64,000 bases of DNA from Arthrobacter sp. Soil782. Lineage in GTDB: Bacteria; Actinomycetota; Actinomycetes; Actinomycetales; Micrococcaceae. Both the position numbers and the translations under genes were made by a program. How positions within the stretch are numbered: position 1 is the stretch's first letter; each line of letters begins with the position of its first letter. The stretch is from positions 1,034,653 through 1,098,652 of the forward strand of contig NZ_LMSO01000001.1 in assembly GCF_001428435.1 (NCBI RefSeq), read 5' to 3'. The notes beneath the pieces were generated by a model, which saw only the letters and a list, made by a program, of their open reading frames with translations, was not told the DNA's origin and made no database searches. Below are positions 21,752-29,765 of this stretch, piece after piece.

Positions 21752-22281
21752 GTTCTGCCAACTCAAATCCGCGCACGACTGCGGGCAGCGCTGTGCGGTC
21801 GTCGGGCGGCGGACCTCGGGTCAACCCGCCCGCGCGGCCCACGCAGCGTCCGGCTTCGTCAGGCGCAAGGCCGGCGGGCAACCGTCCCGGGCTGGTCAAA
21901 CCCGCACCGAAGGCCAAGGCTCGCAAAGCGCGTCTGCTGGTCAGCAAGATCGATCCGTGGTCCGTCCTCAAAATGTCATTCCTGCTTTCCGTGGCGCTGG
22001 GCATCGTTACGGTGGTTGCGGCGATCGTCATTTGGACTGTGCTAGACCTCACTGGGATCTTTGATCGGGTGAACCAGCTCCTTGGAGAGATCGCTGGATC
22101 AGAGGGTGCCGGCTTTGATCTGCGCCAGTTCGCATCTCTGGGTCAGGTGGTCTCGTTCGCCACCATCATCGCCGTCGTGAATGTAGTGCTTCTGACCGCC
22201 CTGGCCATGCTTTCTGCGGTTCTTTACAACATTTCATCGACCCTTGTCGGCGGAATCGGCGTGACGCTGACGGACGACTGA
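21748..22281 (+). CDS. DUF3566 membrane protein
   Basis: 177-aa protein: a disordered Pro/Arg/Ser-rich N-terminus, then two transmembrane helices (about residues 72-95 and 128-155) separated by [19 protein letters not shown]. The stretch [20 protein letters not shown] is the DUF3566 signature. The gene sits right after gyrA throughout actinobacteria, including mycobacteria (Rv0007), and is translationally coupled here. No function is established that I know of; the link with gyrase may be positional only. Confidence 0.88.
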   Translation: MSSANSNPRTTAGSAVRSSGGGPRVNPPARPTQRPASSGARPAGNRPGLVKPAPKAKARKARLLVSKIDPWSVLKMSFLLSVALGIVTVVAAIVIWTVLDLTGIFDRVNQLLGEIAGSEGAGFDLRQFASLGQVVSFATIIAVVNVVLLTALAMLSAVLYNISSTLVGGIGVTLTDD

Positions 22282-22308
22282 TCTGCCGAAATCGATGCGG
22301 GCCTCAAT

Positions 22309-22338
22309 TTGTGGATCGCTGAGGCCCTACGGTAAAGT
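22309..22338 (+). promoter_or_regulatory. candidate tRNA-Ile promoter
   Basis: TTGTGG (22309-22314) and TAAAGT (22333-22338) are 18 bases apart, 26 bases before the tRNA. The -35 overlaps an inverted repeat GGGCCTCA/TGAGGCCC (22299-22327) that may also end gyrA-operon transcription. Confidence 0.5.
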
Positions 22339-22363
22339 CGTATCTCGGCCCGATGAGGTACGG

Positions 22364-22437
22364 GGGCGTATAGCTCAGGCGGTTAGAGCGCTTCGCTGAT
22401 AACGAAGAGGTCCCAGGTTCAAGTCCTGGTACGCCCA
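22364..22437 (+). tRNA. tRNA-Ile (GAT)
   Basis: 74-nt cloverleaf: acceptor GGGCGTA pairs with TACGCCC, anticodon GAT at 22398-22400, T-loop GGTTCAAGTCC. CCA is not encoded. The tRNA-Ile/tRNA-Ala pair after gyrA matches the mycobacterial layout. Confidence 0.97.
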
Positions 22438-22477
22438 CGGATCGTGAAACCGGCAGGCAACTGCGAGGAGGAGCACT

Positions 22478-22594
22478 GTGAAGAAGTTGCTGGTAGCGGC
22501 AGCTGCTGTTGCAGGAGTTTTCGCCTACAAACGGTGGCAGGAGTCCGAGAAGGAAAAAGAAGTGTGGAGCAGCGCGACTGATCCGGTCGAGTAA
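22478..22594 (+). CDS. DLW-39 family small protein
   Basis: A 38-aa protein: MKKLLVAAAAVAGVFAYKRW followed by QESEKEKEVWSSATDPVE. A hydrophobic N-terminal helix is followed by a charged tail, matching the tiny actinobacterial DLW-39 family (here EVW in place of DLW). The GTG start has an excellent ribosome site (GAGGAGGAG, six bases away), which supports it as real despite its size. It lies between tRNA-Ile and tRNA-Ala on the same strand. Function unknown; it probably anchors in the membrane. Confidence 0.8.
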   Translation: MKKLLVAAAAVAGVFAYKRWQESEKEKEVWSSATDPVE

Positions 22595-22639
22595 AACTTC
22601 ACCGCCTGGTCGGGGTATACTGATCAGGTTCCGTTTTAC

Positions 22640-22712
22640 GGGGGCATGGCGCAATTGGTAGCGCACCTGCTTTGCAAGCAGGGGGTTCGGGGTTCGAGTC
22701 CCCGTGCCTCCA
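22640..22712 (+). tRNA. tRNA-Ala (TGC)
   Basis: 73-nt cloverleaf: acceptor GGGGGCA with TGCCTCC (one G-T pair), anticodon TGC at 22673-22675, T-arm GGGGTTCGAGTCCCC. A TATACT element lies at 22616-22621. Confidence 0.97.
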
Positions 22713-22721
22713 CCGAAAGAT

Positions 22722-22754
22722 AAGGGCTCCAGCCGAAAGACTGGGGCCCTTGTC
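22722..22754. terminator. terminator between tRNA-Ala and the glycosyltransferase gene
   Basis: AAGGGCTCCAG (22722-22732) pairs with CTGGGGCCCTT (22741-22751), 11 bp with one G-U, between convergent genes; it could serve both. Confidence 0.65.
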
Positions 22755-22766
22755 TGTTAACGGTGG

Positions 22767-23603
22767 CTAACGGTTCGCCGCTGTGGTTCGGGCTGCACGC
22801 GCGGTGTGCACGGCACGCAACACCTTCGCTGGGTAGTAGATCGACATGAAGATCAGCATCGGAATTTTCAGAACTTTCTTGTCAATCTGATGCGCTCGGT
22901 AGGTGCGGTCGAACCTTGTGACGTAATAGCGGTAGTCCTTGGGCGAATTCTCGAGGCGCCGGGCTGACATCCCGCTCACCATGCCGGGGATATACCGGAT
23001 GATCAGATCCTGTTCTGCGAGGTGAAGAGAGAGGTCTATGTCCTCATGCATCTCGTCCTTTTCATCAAGACAGGTGTACTCACGGATCTGTTCCCATGCC
23101 GTCCTGCGAAGCGCCATGTTGGAGCCGAAGAGAAAGTGGTACTGGTTACGTGCGAGCTTCAGCACGAGTTGACGCATCTTGTCATCCGCTTTCAGCCCCC
23201 ACCGCCGCATCGGCATGTCATAGTAAACAACCGGTCCGGTCGCGGCGGCTACGGTTGGATCGCTGAACCCTGCCTGAACGGTTTCGACCCAGTCGGGTTC
23301 CAGGACGGAGTCGGCATCAATTCGGCCTAGTACGTCTCCTGTTGCGTGGTTCAGCCCATAGTTTCGGGTAGGTATGAGACCTTGCTTGTCATCTTGCTCC
23401 AGCAGGCGGATCGGGCTCTCAGGGTATTCGAGCTGCATCTGGCGGACAATGTCGGCAGTGCGGTCAGTAGAGCGATTGTTCACGACCAGAATCTCGTGTG
23501 CCGGCATTGACTGATAGATGGCCGCGACGAGGCACTGGCGGATGACGCCTTCTTCGTTGTACGCCGGGATGACTATCGACACGGACGGCTTCGCGGTGTG
23601 CAC
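22767..23603 (-). CDS. GT2-family glycosyltransferase
   Basis: 278 aa. The GT-A fold is clear: SIVIPAYNEEGVIRQCL at the start, VNNRSTDRTADIV, the metal-binding DAD in LGRIDADSVLEPDWV, and the acceptor-side CLDEKDEMHEDIDLSLHL. A short hydrophobic segment near the C-terminus (IPMLIFMSIYYPA) suggests membrane association rather than export. The sugar and acceptor cannot be told from sequence; cell-envelope glycan or glycolipid synthesis is likely. It stands alone, with a terminator on each side. Confidence 0.85.
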   Translation of the reverse strand: MHTAKPSVSIVIPAYNEEGVIRQCLVAAIYQSMPAHEILVVNNRSTDRTADIVRQMQLEYPESPIRLLEQDDKQGLIPTRNYGLNHATGDVLGRIDADSVLEPDWVETVQAGFSDPTVAAATGPVVYYDMPMRRWGLKADDKMRQLVLKLARNQYHFLFGSNMALRRTAWEQIREYTCLDEKDEMHEDIDLSLHLAEQDLIIRYIPGMVSGMSARRLENSPKDYRYYVTRFDRTYRAHQIDKKVLKIPMLIFMSIYYPAKVLRAVHTARAARTTAANR

Positions 23604-23649
23604 GGCCGTAAATCTATCACCGGCCGGTCAGACTAAGACCCCAGACATC

Positions 23650-23696
23650 AAAAAAGCGGGAAAGATCCTCCGATAGGTGGACCTTTCCCGCTTTTT
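23650..23696 (-). terminator. terminator after the PRI-repeat protein gene
   Basis: AAAAAAGCGGGAAAG at the left and CTTTCCCGCTTTTT at the right form a perfect stem with A/T tracts on both sides. Confidence 0.85.
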
Positions 23697-23713
23697 GCGG
23701 GGCGTCAACGAAC

Positions 23714-24517
23714 CTAGACGGCGGGCCCCTTGGGTGCGCCGGCGCCGTCGTCCGACTTTTCGGCTGCGCGGTCAGCGGCTTCCTTGATGTCGTTCACAGC
23801 CTGCTTGGCCTCTTCATTGTGCGCAATGTCTGCAACAGGAGTCGGTTCAGCCGGAGCTGGGGTTTTCCAGGGATCCTCCACAGGCTGTGAAGCGCGCCAG
23901 ATGGCAACTCCAGCTGTCAGGGCGGCGGCGATGATGCCGACAATCAGCCAGCCCTTACCGCCCTTGCGCTGCTTGCTTCGCCTGAGGTCTTTCGCGGCGC
24001 GCTGGGCGGCAACAACGGCTGCTTTCTGGTACTTCTTTACGGCCTTTTTGTCACCGGTAACCTTGGTCACCACACCGGCAACTCCAGCCGGGATGGTGGC
24101 AGCAGCCAAAGTACGCGACGCTGAATCTGCGGCATCACCAAGCCGGTATGACACAGCCGGGATGTACTCACTCACGACGCGGTCGCGGGCGTGGTGGATG
24201 GCCGGGGTTGCGCGGTCCAGGGTGCCCTGAATGCGGGGCGCCGTGCCGTCGACGAACTGGTTGATGCGCGGACCTACGCGGTCCAGGCTCTCCTGAATTC
24301 TAGGGGTGACGACGGCTATGCCGTCTGACAGACCCTGTGTTGCCCGGTTCACGCCCTGCTGGATCCTGGGCGAGGCCGTCTCGATTCCCCGCTCGATTCG
24401 CGGCGTCACCCATTCTCTGGCGGCATCCACTCGCGGAGCGGCCCAATCCCGTGCCGTTCCGACGCCCATCAGAACGTTGTTCTCAAGGCTGCGGACAACG
24501 CTTTCGGATTTCTTCAC
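23714..24517 (-). CDS. single-pass membrane protein with repeated PRI helices
   Basis: 267 aa from the GTG at 24517, which has GGGAGG six bases upstream; the longer frame to 24577 lacks this. The N-terminal half (about residues 25-130) is a run of seven or so imperfect repeats with the core (A/T/G)-PR-(I/V) followed by an amphipathic stretch, e.g. [42 protein letters not shown]. Then come a basic [11 protein letters not shown] region, one transmembrane helix near residue 205-222, and an acidic Ala/Pro tail. The repeats look able to form long surface helices on the cytoplasmic or membrane face. I do not recognise a characterised family. Confidence 0.75.
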   Translation of the reverse strand: MKKSESVVRSLENNVLMGVGTARDWAAPRVDAAREWVTPRIERGIETASPRIQQGVNRATQGLSDGIAVVTPRIQESLDRVGPRINQFVDGTAPRIQGTLDRATPAIHHARDRVVSEYIPAVSYRLGDAADSASRTLAAATIPAGVAGVVTKVTGDKKAVKKYQKAAVVAAQRAAKDLRRSKQRKGGKGWLIVGIIAAALTAGVAIWRASQPVEDPWKTPAPAEPTPVADIAHNEEAKQAVNDIKEAADRAAEKSDDGAGAPKGPAV

Positions 24518-24670
24518 AACTACCTCCCATGGATAGTGACTGTTGTTAGTCAGCCTACGTGCTATCCCGAGGTCCATGCTATCCGTGCGTTGGTTTCACA
24601 GCTTTTTCACTGTACGCGGAACGTGGTCGTTCCGGGAGATACCACGGGTGTGCGTGAAAGAATGGATCCC

Positions 24671-25213
24671 ATGACAGCTATAGCTACTGCACACGCAACC
24701 ATTCACACCAGCCTTGGAGATATCAAGGTGGAGCTTTACGGCAACCACGCCCCGAAGACCGTCAAGAACTTCACGGGCCTCGCTACCGGTGAGATCAAAT
24801 GGACTCACCCCAGCACGGGCGAAGAGACCAACGCGCCTCTCTACGACGGCACCATTTTTCACCGCGTCATCAAAGACTTCATGATCCAGGGTGGCGACCC
24901 CCTTGGCCAGGGCATCGGCGGCCCGGGCTACAAGTTCGACGATGAGATCAACCCCGACCTTGACTTCAGCGCTCCCTACAAGCTGGCAATGGCCAATGCC
25001 GGCCTGCAGAATGGCCGCGGAACCAACGGCTCGCAGTTCTTCATCACCTCCGTTCCCACCACCTGGCTGCAGGGGAAGCACACCATTTTCGGCGAGGTCA
25101 AGGACGAGTCATCCCGCGCCATCGTCGACCAGCTCAACTCGATCCCCACCGATGGACGCGACAAGCCTCTCGAAGATGTCGTAATCAACAGCATCACCAT
25201 TGAGCAGGCCTAG
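24671..25213 (+). CDS. ppiA: cyclophilin-type peptidyl-prolyl cis-trans isomerase
   Basis: Speeds proline isomerisation in protein folding. The 180-aa protein carries the cyclophilin core: [19 protein letters not shown] with catalytic Arg, [20 protein letters not shown] and [13 protein letters not shown]. No signal peptide is seen, so it is cytoplasmic. I chose ATG 24671 ([13 protein letters not shown]), which fits the family; an ATG three codons earlier is equally possible, while the long frame from 24536 is not. The rhomboid gene follows after six bases, so the two probably share a transcript. Confidence 0.94.
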   Translation: MTAIATAHATIHTSLGDIKVELYGNHAPKTVKNFTGLATGEIKWTHPSTGEETNAPLYDGTIFHRVIKDFMIQGGDPLGQGIGGPGYKFDDEINPDLDFSAPYKLAMANAGLQNGRGTNGSQFFITSVPTTWLQGKHTIFGEVKDESSRAIVDQLNSIPTDGRDKPLEDVVINSITIEQA

Positions 25214-25219
25214 CACCGT

Positions 25220-26086
25220 ATGACCTATGGAATCCCGGCGGGCCAGCCGGATGAGGACGTTCCCGTATGCCCACGCCACCCGGCCAGGGTGAGTTATGTG
25301 CGGTGTCAGCGATGTGGCAGGCCCGCCTGTCCGGAATGCCAGCGTCCGGCGGCCGTCGGGATTCAGTGCGTCGACTGCGTGCGTGACGCACAGCGCCTCA
25401 CTCCGGCCACGCGCACCATCTTCGGCGGAACAGTGCGGCAAGGGAAGCCGCTGGTGACCTTTTCGCTCATCGGAGCCTGCGTAGCGTTGTTCCTGGCCCA
25501 ACTCGCCATCCCCGGGGTGACGGACGCATTGGCGTACGCAGGAATCTATACCTCCGGCATTGTCACCCCGGAACCCTGGCGCATGATCACCGCCGCGTTC
25601 CTTCACTCCACAGGATTCCTGCTCCATATCGGTTTCAATATGTATGCGCTGTGGATCATCGGACAGGCTCTTGAACCCTTGCTGGGGCGGGCAAGATTCC
25701 TCGCCCTGTACCTGATCGCTGCCTTCGGCGGATCGGTGGCGGTACTCCTGCTGACCAATCCGCTGCAAGGCGTTGTCGGGGCATCAGGGGCGGTGTTCGG
25801 ACTCTTCGGGGCCATGCTCATTGTGCAGAGGCGGCGTGGCGGTGATGTACGGCAACTGGTTGTGCTCATTGCAATCAACACCGTCCTCGGGTTTGTCGTA
25901 TCGGGAATCTCCTGGCAGGCACACCTTGGCGGTCTGCTGGCCGGAAGCGCTGCCGCGGCCATCATCGCCTATACGCCGCGGAGTTCGAAGCGCTCCCTGA
26001 TTCAGTGGTCAGGACTGGCTGCGCTGACGGTTATCCTCCTTGTTCTTGCGTTTGTCGGTGCAAGCCTGGTGACGTTCCCCGCTTAG
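25220..26086 (+). CDS. rhomboid family intramembrane serine protease
   Basis: Cleaves transmembrane substrates inside the membrane. The 288-aa protein begins with a zinc-finger-like Cys/His region (CPRHP, CQRCGRPACPECQ, CVDC), then six to seven helices. The catalytic serine lies in GVVGASGAVFGLFGA (near residue 190) and the histidine in WQAHLGGLLAG (near 234); the HIGFNMYALWIIG helix is the usual substrate gate region. The N-terminal zinc module is common in actinobacterial rhomboids. It is six bases downstream of ppiA. Confidence 0.93.
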   Translation: MTYGIPAGQPDEDVPVCPRHPARVSYVRCQRCGRPACPECQRPAAVGIQCVDCVRDAQRLTPATRTIFGGTVRQGKPLVTFSLIGACVALFLAQLAIPGVTDALAYAGIYTSGIVTPEPWRMITAAFLHSTGFLLHIGFNMYALWIIGQALEPLLGRARFLALYLIAAFGGSVAVLLLTNPLQGVVGASGAVFGLFGAMLIVQRRRGGDVRQLVVLIAINTVLGFVVSGISWQAHLGGLLAGSAAAAIIAYTPRSSKRSLIQWSGLAALTVILLVLAFVGASLVTFPA

Positions 26087-26097
26087 TTTTCCACAAG

Positions 26098-26236
26098 GGT
26101 TATCCCCAGTGGGGAAAACTTACACACATGTAATTCCACAGGTGTGGATAAGCAGGACCCACGGATTTCAGAAACGGCCCGAAGAATTGCACCGAGTTAC
26201 CCACAGCTGTGGATAACTCGGTGCACAACCTGTGCA
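26098..26236. promoter_or_regulatory. DnaA-box cluster
   Basis: Between convergent rhomboid and gntR genes: perfect boxes TGTGGATAA at 26143-26151 and 26208-26216, and one-mismatch boxes TTATCCCCA at 26100-26108 and TTACCCACA at 26197-26205. The last two boxes at 26197-26216 are inverted toward each other in a near-perfect 28-base palindrome (26193-26220). A GTGCAC...GTGCAC repeat adjoins at 26221-26237. Confidence 0.65.
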
Positions 26237-26239
26237 CGA

Positions 26240-26950
26240 CTACGTAACCGCTTCTTGCACTTCGGCCAGCAGGTTCCGCATCTCTGTTTCGGCTGCGTCA
26301 GGGTCGGATCCGGCGATCGCCGCCGCGACGGCTTCGTGGCTGGCGAGCGAATACTCACGGGGTGTGCGGGGCATCAACCCCTGGGTGGTCCTTCCCCGGA
26401 GAACTTCCGTGACAACGTCATCGAGCGCGGAGAACATCTCGTTACCGCTGGCCAACAGGAGTAGGGCGTGGAATTCGATATCCACGGCTAGAAACTCGTC
26501 AAGGCGGCCCGCTTCGCCAAGTGTGCGCAACTGCTGGGCGAGGTTCACAACGACGGCGCGTTGCTCTTGGGTGGCATTGCGCGCTGCTCCCGCCGCAGCA
26601 AGCGGCTCAACTGCGCATCGCAGTTCCGTCAGGCTCTTGAACTGCCGTGCGCGGGATGTTCCCTCCAACCGCCAACGGATGATCCGCGCGTCGTAGACAT
26701 TCCAGTGACGAGGGGCCTGAACCACAATTCCGACGCGGCGTTTGCTGAAGACGAGGTTCATGGATTCGAGAATGCGCATGCAGTCGCGAATCACGGTTCG
26801 TGAGACCTTGAAGCGCGCCTGTAGTCCCTCGATTGTCAGCCGTCCCCCGGGTTGTAGCTCACCGCTGACAATGCTGCGCCCCAGCTCCTCGATGATGCTG
26901 CTGTACTTTACGGCGGCCGCCGGTGCCTGGCCTTGCGAAGACAGCACCAC
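26240..26950 (-). CDS. gntR: GntR/FadR-family regulator of gluconate use
   Basis: 236-aa repressor. The N-terminal winged helix-turn-helix reads LGRSIVSGELQPGGRLTIEGLQARFKVSRTVIRDCMRILESMNLV; the C-terminal all-helical FCD ligand domain contains DIEFHALLLLASGN and SHEAVAAAIAGSDPDAAETEM. It is divergent from gntK with a palindrome between the two genes, so it most likely represses gntK and itself, and releases DNA on binding gluconate or 6-phosphogluconate. The ligand is inferred from the neighbour. No gluconate permease gene is adjacent. Confidence 0.87.
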   Translation of the reverse strand: MVLSSQGQAPAAAVKYSSIIEELGRSIVSGELQPGGRLTIEGLQARFKVSRTVIRDCMRILESMNLVFSKRRVGIVVQAPRHWNVYDARIIRWRLEGTSRARQFKSLTELRCAVEPLAAAGAARNATQEQRAVVVNLAQQLRTLGEAGRLDEFLAVDIEFHALLLLASGNEMFSALDDVVTEVLRGRTTQGLMPRTPREYSLASHEAVAAAIAGSDPDAAETEMRNLLAEVQEAVT

Positions 26951-27009
26951 TGATTGACCTTTCCGAGGGGTAGGGGTGGGATCAGAATAAGCCGGGACGC
27001 CGGCGATTC

Positions 27010-27048
27010 AAAGGTAGCATCTTTACATTCGGTAAAGGTGCTACCTTT
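27010..27048. promoter_or_regulatory. gntR/gntK operator (nested dyad)
   Basis: Outer arms AAAGGTAGCA (27010-27019) and TGCTACCTTT (27039-27048) enclose inner arms CTTTAC (27021-27026) and GTAAAG (27032-27037), a 39-base near-palindrome in the divergent interval. Confidence 0.7.
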
Positions 27049-27113
27049 ATAGCCGAGTAGATTGAGCGTTGAGTCACAGGCGGCGGAAACGACCAGGAAG
27101 TCGAGGAGACGGC

Positions 27114-27626
27114 GTGGAGTCACGAATGCATCTGGTGATTATGGGCGTGTCGGGATCAGGCAAGACGACGATCGCCACTGCACTGGCGGAGCGCCTCGGG
27201 TGGATCTATGCCGAAGCGGACGAGTTTCATTCCCCTGAGAACATCACAAAGATGACCCAGGGTATTGCTTTGACCGACGAGGACCGCAAACCCTGGCTTG
27301 ATTCAATCGCGCACTGGATCAGCGAGAAGAGCGCCAATGGAGAATCCACCATCGTGACGTGCTCGGCGCTGCGAAGGCGTTACCGCGATGTTCTGGCCGC
27401 TGCCGACGGTGACATCCGGTTTGTTCACTTGATCGGCGATGTTGGCCTCATTCGCTCACGCATGAAGACGCGCACCGGGCACTTCATGCCTGAATCCCTG
27501 CTGCCATCGCAGGTCAGCACCCTCGAAATCCTCGAGGAGAACGAGCGCGGGCTCACCATCGACAATGTCGGCACACCCGCGGAAGTTACGGATCGGATCA
27601 TGGCCGAGCTCGGCATCATCGCCTGA
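27114..27626 (+). CDS. gntK: gluconokinase
   Basis: Phosphorylates gluconate to 6-phosphogluconate with ATP. The 170-aa GntK/shikimate-kinase-like protein has the P-loop MGVSGSGKTTIATALAERLGW, the substrate region EADEFHSPENITKMTQGIALTDEDRKPWLD, the core CSALRRRYRDVL and HFMPESLLPSQ. The GTG at 27114 has GAGGAG five bases upstream; ATG 27126 is an alternative. The product is the substrate of gnd near the origin. Confidence 0.95.
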   Translation: MESRMHLVIMGVSGSGKTTIATALAERLGWIYAEADEFHSPENITKMTQGIALTDEDRKPWLDSIAHWISEKSANGESTIVTCSALRRRYRDVLAAADGDIRFVHLIGDVGLIRSRMKTRTGHFMPESLLPSQVSTLEILEENERGLTIDNVGTPAEVTDRIMAELGIIA

Positions 27627-27641
27627 GCGCATAGAACAAAA

Positions 27642-27674
27642 GAGGCGCCTTCCGCTCGGAAGGCACCTCCTTTC
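27642..27674 (+). terminator. gntK terminator
   Basis: GAGGCGCCTTCC (27642-27653) pairs with GGAAGGCACCTC (27658-27669), followed by CTTTCT. Confidence 0.7.
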
Positions 27675-27705
27675 TGGCTGGGTAGAGCAGCCGCTCTGGC
27701 TAGAA

Positions 27706-27951
27706 CTACCGCCAGCGGGTGGTCATGAGGAACCCGGCGATCGCGACTCCAAAGCCAATCAGAATGTTCCAGGAGTCGATGCCTGGGATCGGGAAACGTC
27801 CTTCGGAGATGTAATAGACCAGAATCCACAACAGACCAAGCACCATCAACCCGAACATTACCGGCTTGTACCAGACCGGGTTCGGCTTCGGTTCCGCAGC
27901 GGCGCGCGTCTTCGGCTCGACCTGCTTCTTGCGGGACTTCGACTCGGGCAC
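27706..27951 (-). CDS. crgA: cell division protein CrgA
   Basis: Small membrane protein that in mycobacteria and Streptomyces binds FtsZ, FtsQ, FtsI and other divisome parts. 81 aa from the GTG at 27951 with AGGAGG upstream; the frame extends 17 residues further but that part has no ribosome site. The order is a basic N-terminus (PESKSRKK), the conserved KPNPVWYKPVMFGLM with the first helix, a short loop GRFPIPGIDSWNI and a second helix ending in TTRWR. It stands alone, divergent from the sortase, as in mycobacteria. Confidence 0.94.
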   Translation of the reverse strand: MPESKSRKKQVEPKTRAAAEPKPNPVWYKPVMFGLMVLGLLWILVYYISEGRFPIPGIDSWNILIGFGVAIAGFLMTTRWR

Positions 27952-28138
27952 GGATCCTCCTAGACGGTGGCTGGGGCTTCCAGCCGCTGTGTTTGTGGTC
28001 ATACAGCTCGGAACCCGGCCGCGACACCAGTTATCCTGAGATGAGGACCCATGGCATCGGCGCGGTTCTAGCTGCCCATTCTAGCTAATGAATGGCCGCA
28101 GCGACGCCCGACATCACATCCGTAGGCAGGGAGAAGGA

Positions 28139-28951
28139 TTGAGCGACCTCGGCGGCGGCATCGCGGTGGCTCGCCGTGACCGTTCCCGGCGCGCGCCCGC
28201 CCGCCGACGTCGTCGTAGTCTGCTCGAGATGGCGGCCCAAGTGATCGGTGAGCTGCTCATCACGGCCGGCGTTATCCTGCTCCTGTTCGTGGCGTGGCAG
28301 CTGTGGTGGACAAATGTCCAATCCAACGCAAAACAGGACCAGGCGGTTGAAGAGTTCTTCGCCGACCTCGGTGAGGCGCCTGTGGCAGATGATCCTGTGG
28401 ACGAGCCTCCAACTTCGTCACCGGATCAGGTTCCCGTTCTGGAGGCGAAAGCAGCGGGTGAGACCTTCGCCGTCATCTACATCCCGCGTTTCGGGGACAG
28501 CTACACCCGGCCGGTCACCAGCGGGGTGACGACGGCCGTACTCGACAACCTGGGCCTGGGACACTATCCCGAGACCGGCATGCCGGGTGCTGTAGGAAAT
28601 TTCGCACTTGCAGGCCACCGGCAGACAAACGGCGCCGTGCTGGACAACATACATACTCTGGTGCCCGGCGATCGCATCTATGTGCAAACACAGGACGGTT
28701 ATTACTCCTACGTCTACCGGAATACGCAAATCGTGCTGCCGGACCGAACTGATGTCCTCGCGCCGGTACCTACGCAGCCGGGCGTTGAACCCGAGGAACG
28801 AATCCTCACCCTCACCAGCTGCAATCCGCGCTTTGGCGCGCAGGAACGAATCATCGCCTACGCAGTGATGGAGTCATTCCAGTCACTGGAGGACGGACCG
28901 CCGGAGGAGATTGCCGCACAAGTAGCCGAGGTCGCGGAAGGAGCCGCCTGA
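28139..28951 (+). CDS. class E sortase
   Basis: Membrane transpeptidase that attaches LPxTG-like (class E: LAxTG) surface proteins to peptidoglycan. 270 aa from a TTG at 28139, chosen because GGGAG lies five bases upstream; ATG 28088 has no ribosome site. It has a basic cytoplasmic N-terminus, one helix (VIGELLITAGVILLLFVAWQLWW), then the sortase barrel with catalytic His in ALAGHRQTNG, Cys in ILTLTSCNPRFGAQERII and the following Arg. No substrate gene is evident nearby. Its stop overlaps the start of the next small gene (TGATG). Confidence 0.9.
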   Translation: MSDLGGGIAVARRDRSRRAPARRRRRSLLEMAAQVIGELLITAGVILLLFVAWQLWWTNVQSNAKQDQAVEEFFADLGEAPVADDPVDEPPTSSPDQVPVLEAKAAGETFAVIYIPRFGDSYTRPVTSGVTTAVLDNLGLGHYPETGMPGAVGNFALAGHRQTNGAVLDNIHTLVPGDRIYVQTQDGYYSYVYRNTQIVLPDRTDVLAPVPTQPGVEPEERILTLTSCNPRFGAQERIIAYAVMESFQSLEDGPPEEIAAQVAEVAEGAA

Positions 28952-29109
28952 TGTACGCCTTCATATTCCGCCACTTGCCGGGGCCTCTCTGGCTTCGGAT
29001 CATCTGGGCGATTCTGCTCATCACTGCAGCACTGGCAGTTCTCGTGAGCTGGGTCTTCCCCTGGCTGTCCCAGTTCAGCCCCCTGACCGATTCAACGATT
29101 GGCACGTGA
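28951..29109 (+). CDS. small membrane protein, 52 aa
   Basis: Too short for usual gene finders but well supported by context: its ATG shares one base with the sortase stop and its stop overlaps the next gene's GTG by four bases. The protein starts MYAFIFRHLPGPLWLRIIWA and has one long hydrophobic helix to about residue 38, then SQFSPLTDSTIGT. I do not know a characterised homologue; small proteins occur at this place in related actinobacteria. A role with the sortase is only an inference from coupling. Confidence 0.75.
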   Translation: MYAFIFRHLPGPLWLRIIWAILLITAALAVLVSWVFPWLSQFSPLTDSTIGT

Positions 29110-29765
29110 TCATGAACAGTCCTACCCGAATCCTGGTTGTCGACAACTACGACAGCTTCGTGTACACGCTGGTCGGATATCTGCAGGAACTGGGTGCGGA
29201 GACCACCGTTGTCCGGAATGATGACGTGACGCTCGCCGAAGCTGTGGCGCTTGCCGAAGTGAGGGACGCAGTTCTCATCTCCCCCGGGCCGGGCGCGCCC
29301 GCGGAAGCCGGCGTCTGCATCGAGCTGATCAAGTGGTGCGGCGCAAACGACAAGCCGATGCTCGGTGTGTGCCTTGGCCACCAGGCGCTGGCAGAGGCTT
29401 ACGGCGGATCAGTGACCCATGCTCCCGAACTGATGCATGGAAAGACGTCCCTGGTAGAACATGACTCAACGAACGTCTTCGAAGGTCTGAACTCGCCGTT
29501 GACGGCCACCCGCTACCACTCGCTGGCAGCAGTAGGGGACGTTCCTTCCGAACTGCGTGTGACGGCGCGGACGGCGAGTGGCGTGATCATGGGTCTTGAG
29601 CACCGGTCCGCTCCGCTGTGCGGAGTTCAGTTTCACCCGGAGTCGGTCTTGACCGAGGGCGGCTACCGGATGCTGGGGAACTGGTTGGAGCAGGCCGGCC
29701 TGGACGGCGCTGCAGCCCGCTCAGCCACGCTTAGCCCGCTGATTCACCAGCAGTCAGGGACCTAG
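29106..29765 (+). CDS. pabA: anthranilate/aminodeoxychorismate synthase component II (glutamine amidotransferase)
   Basis: Supplies ammonia from glutamine for 4-amino-4-deoxychorismate (folate) or anthranilate (tryptophan). The 219-aa class I amidotransferase has ILVVDNYDSFVYTLVGYLQ, the oxyanion region ISPGPGAP, nucleophile Cys in MLGVCLGHQALAEAYGG and the His-Glu pair in GVQFHPESVLTEGG. The position near pknB equals mycobacterial Rv0013, named trpG but thought to serve folate, so I use pabA. The GTG at 29106 overlaps the previous stop; ATG 29112 is possible. Its 3' end overlaps that of pknB by 12 bases, convergently. Confidence 0.9.
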   Translation: MIMNSPTRILVVDNYDSFVYTLVGYLQELGAETTVVRNDDVTLAEAVALAEVRDAVLISPGPGAPAEAGVCIELIKWCGANDKPMLGVCLGHQALAEAYGGSVTHAPELMHGKTSLVEHDSTNVFEGLNSPLTATRYHSLAAVGDVPSELRVTARTASGVIMGLEHRSAPLCGVQFHPESVLTEGGYRMLGNWLEQAGLDGAAARSATLSPLIHQQSGT

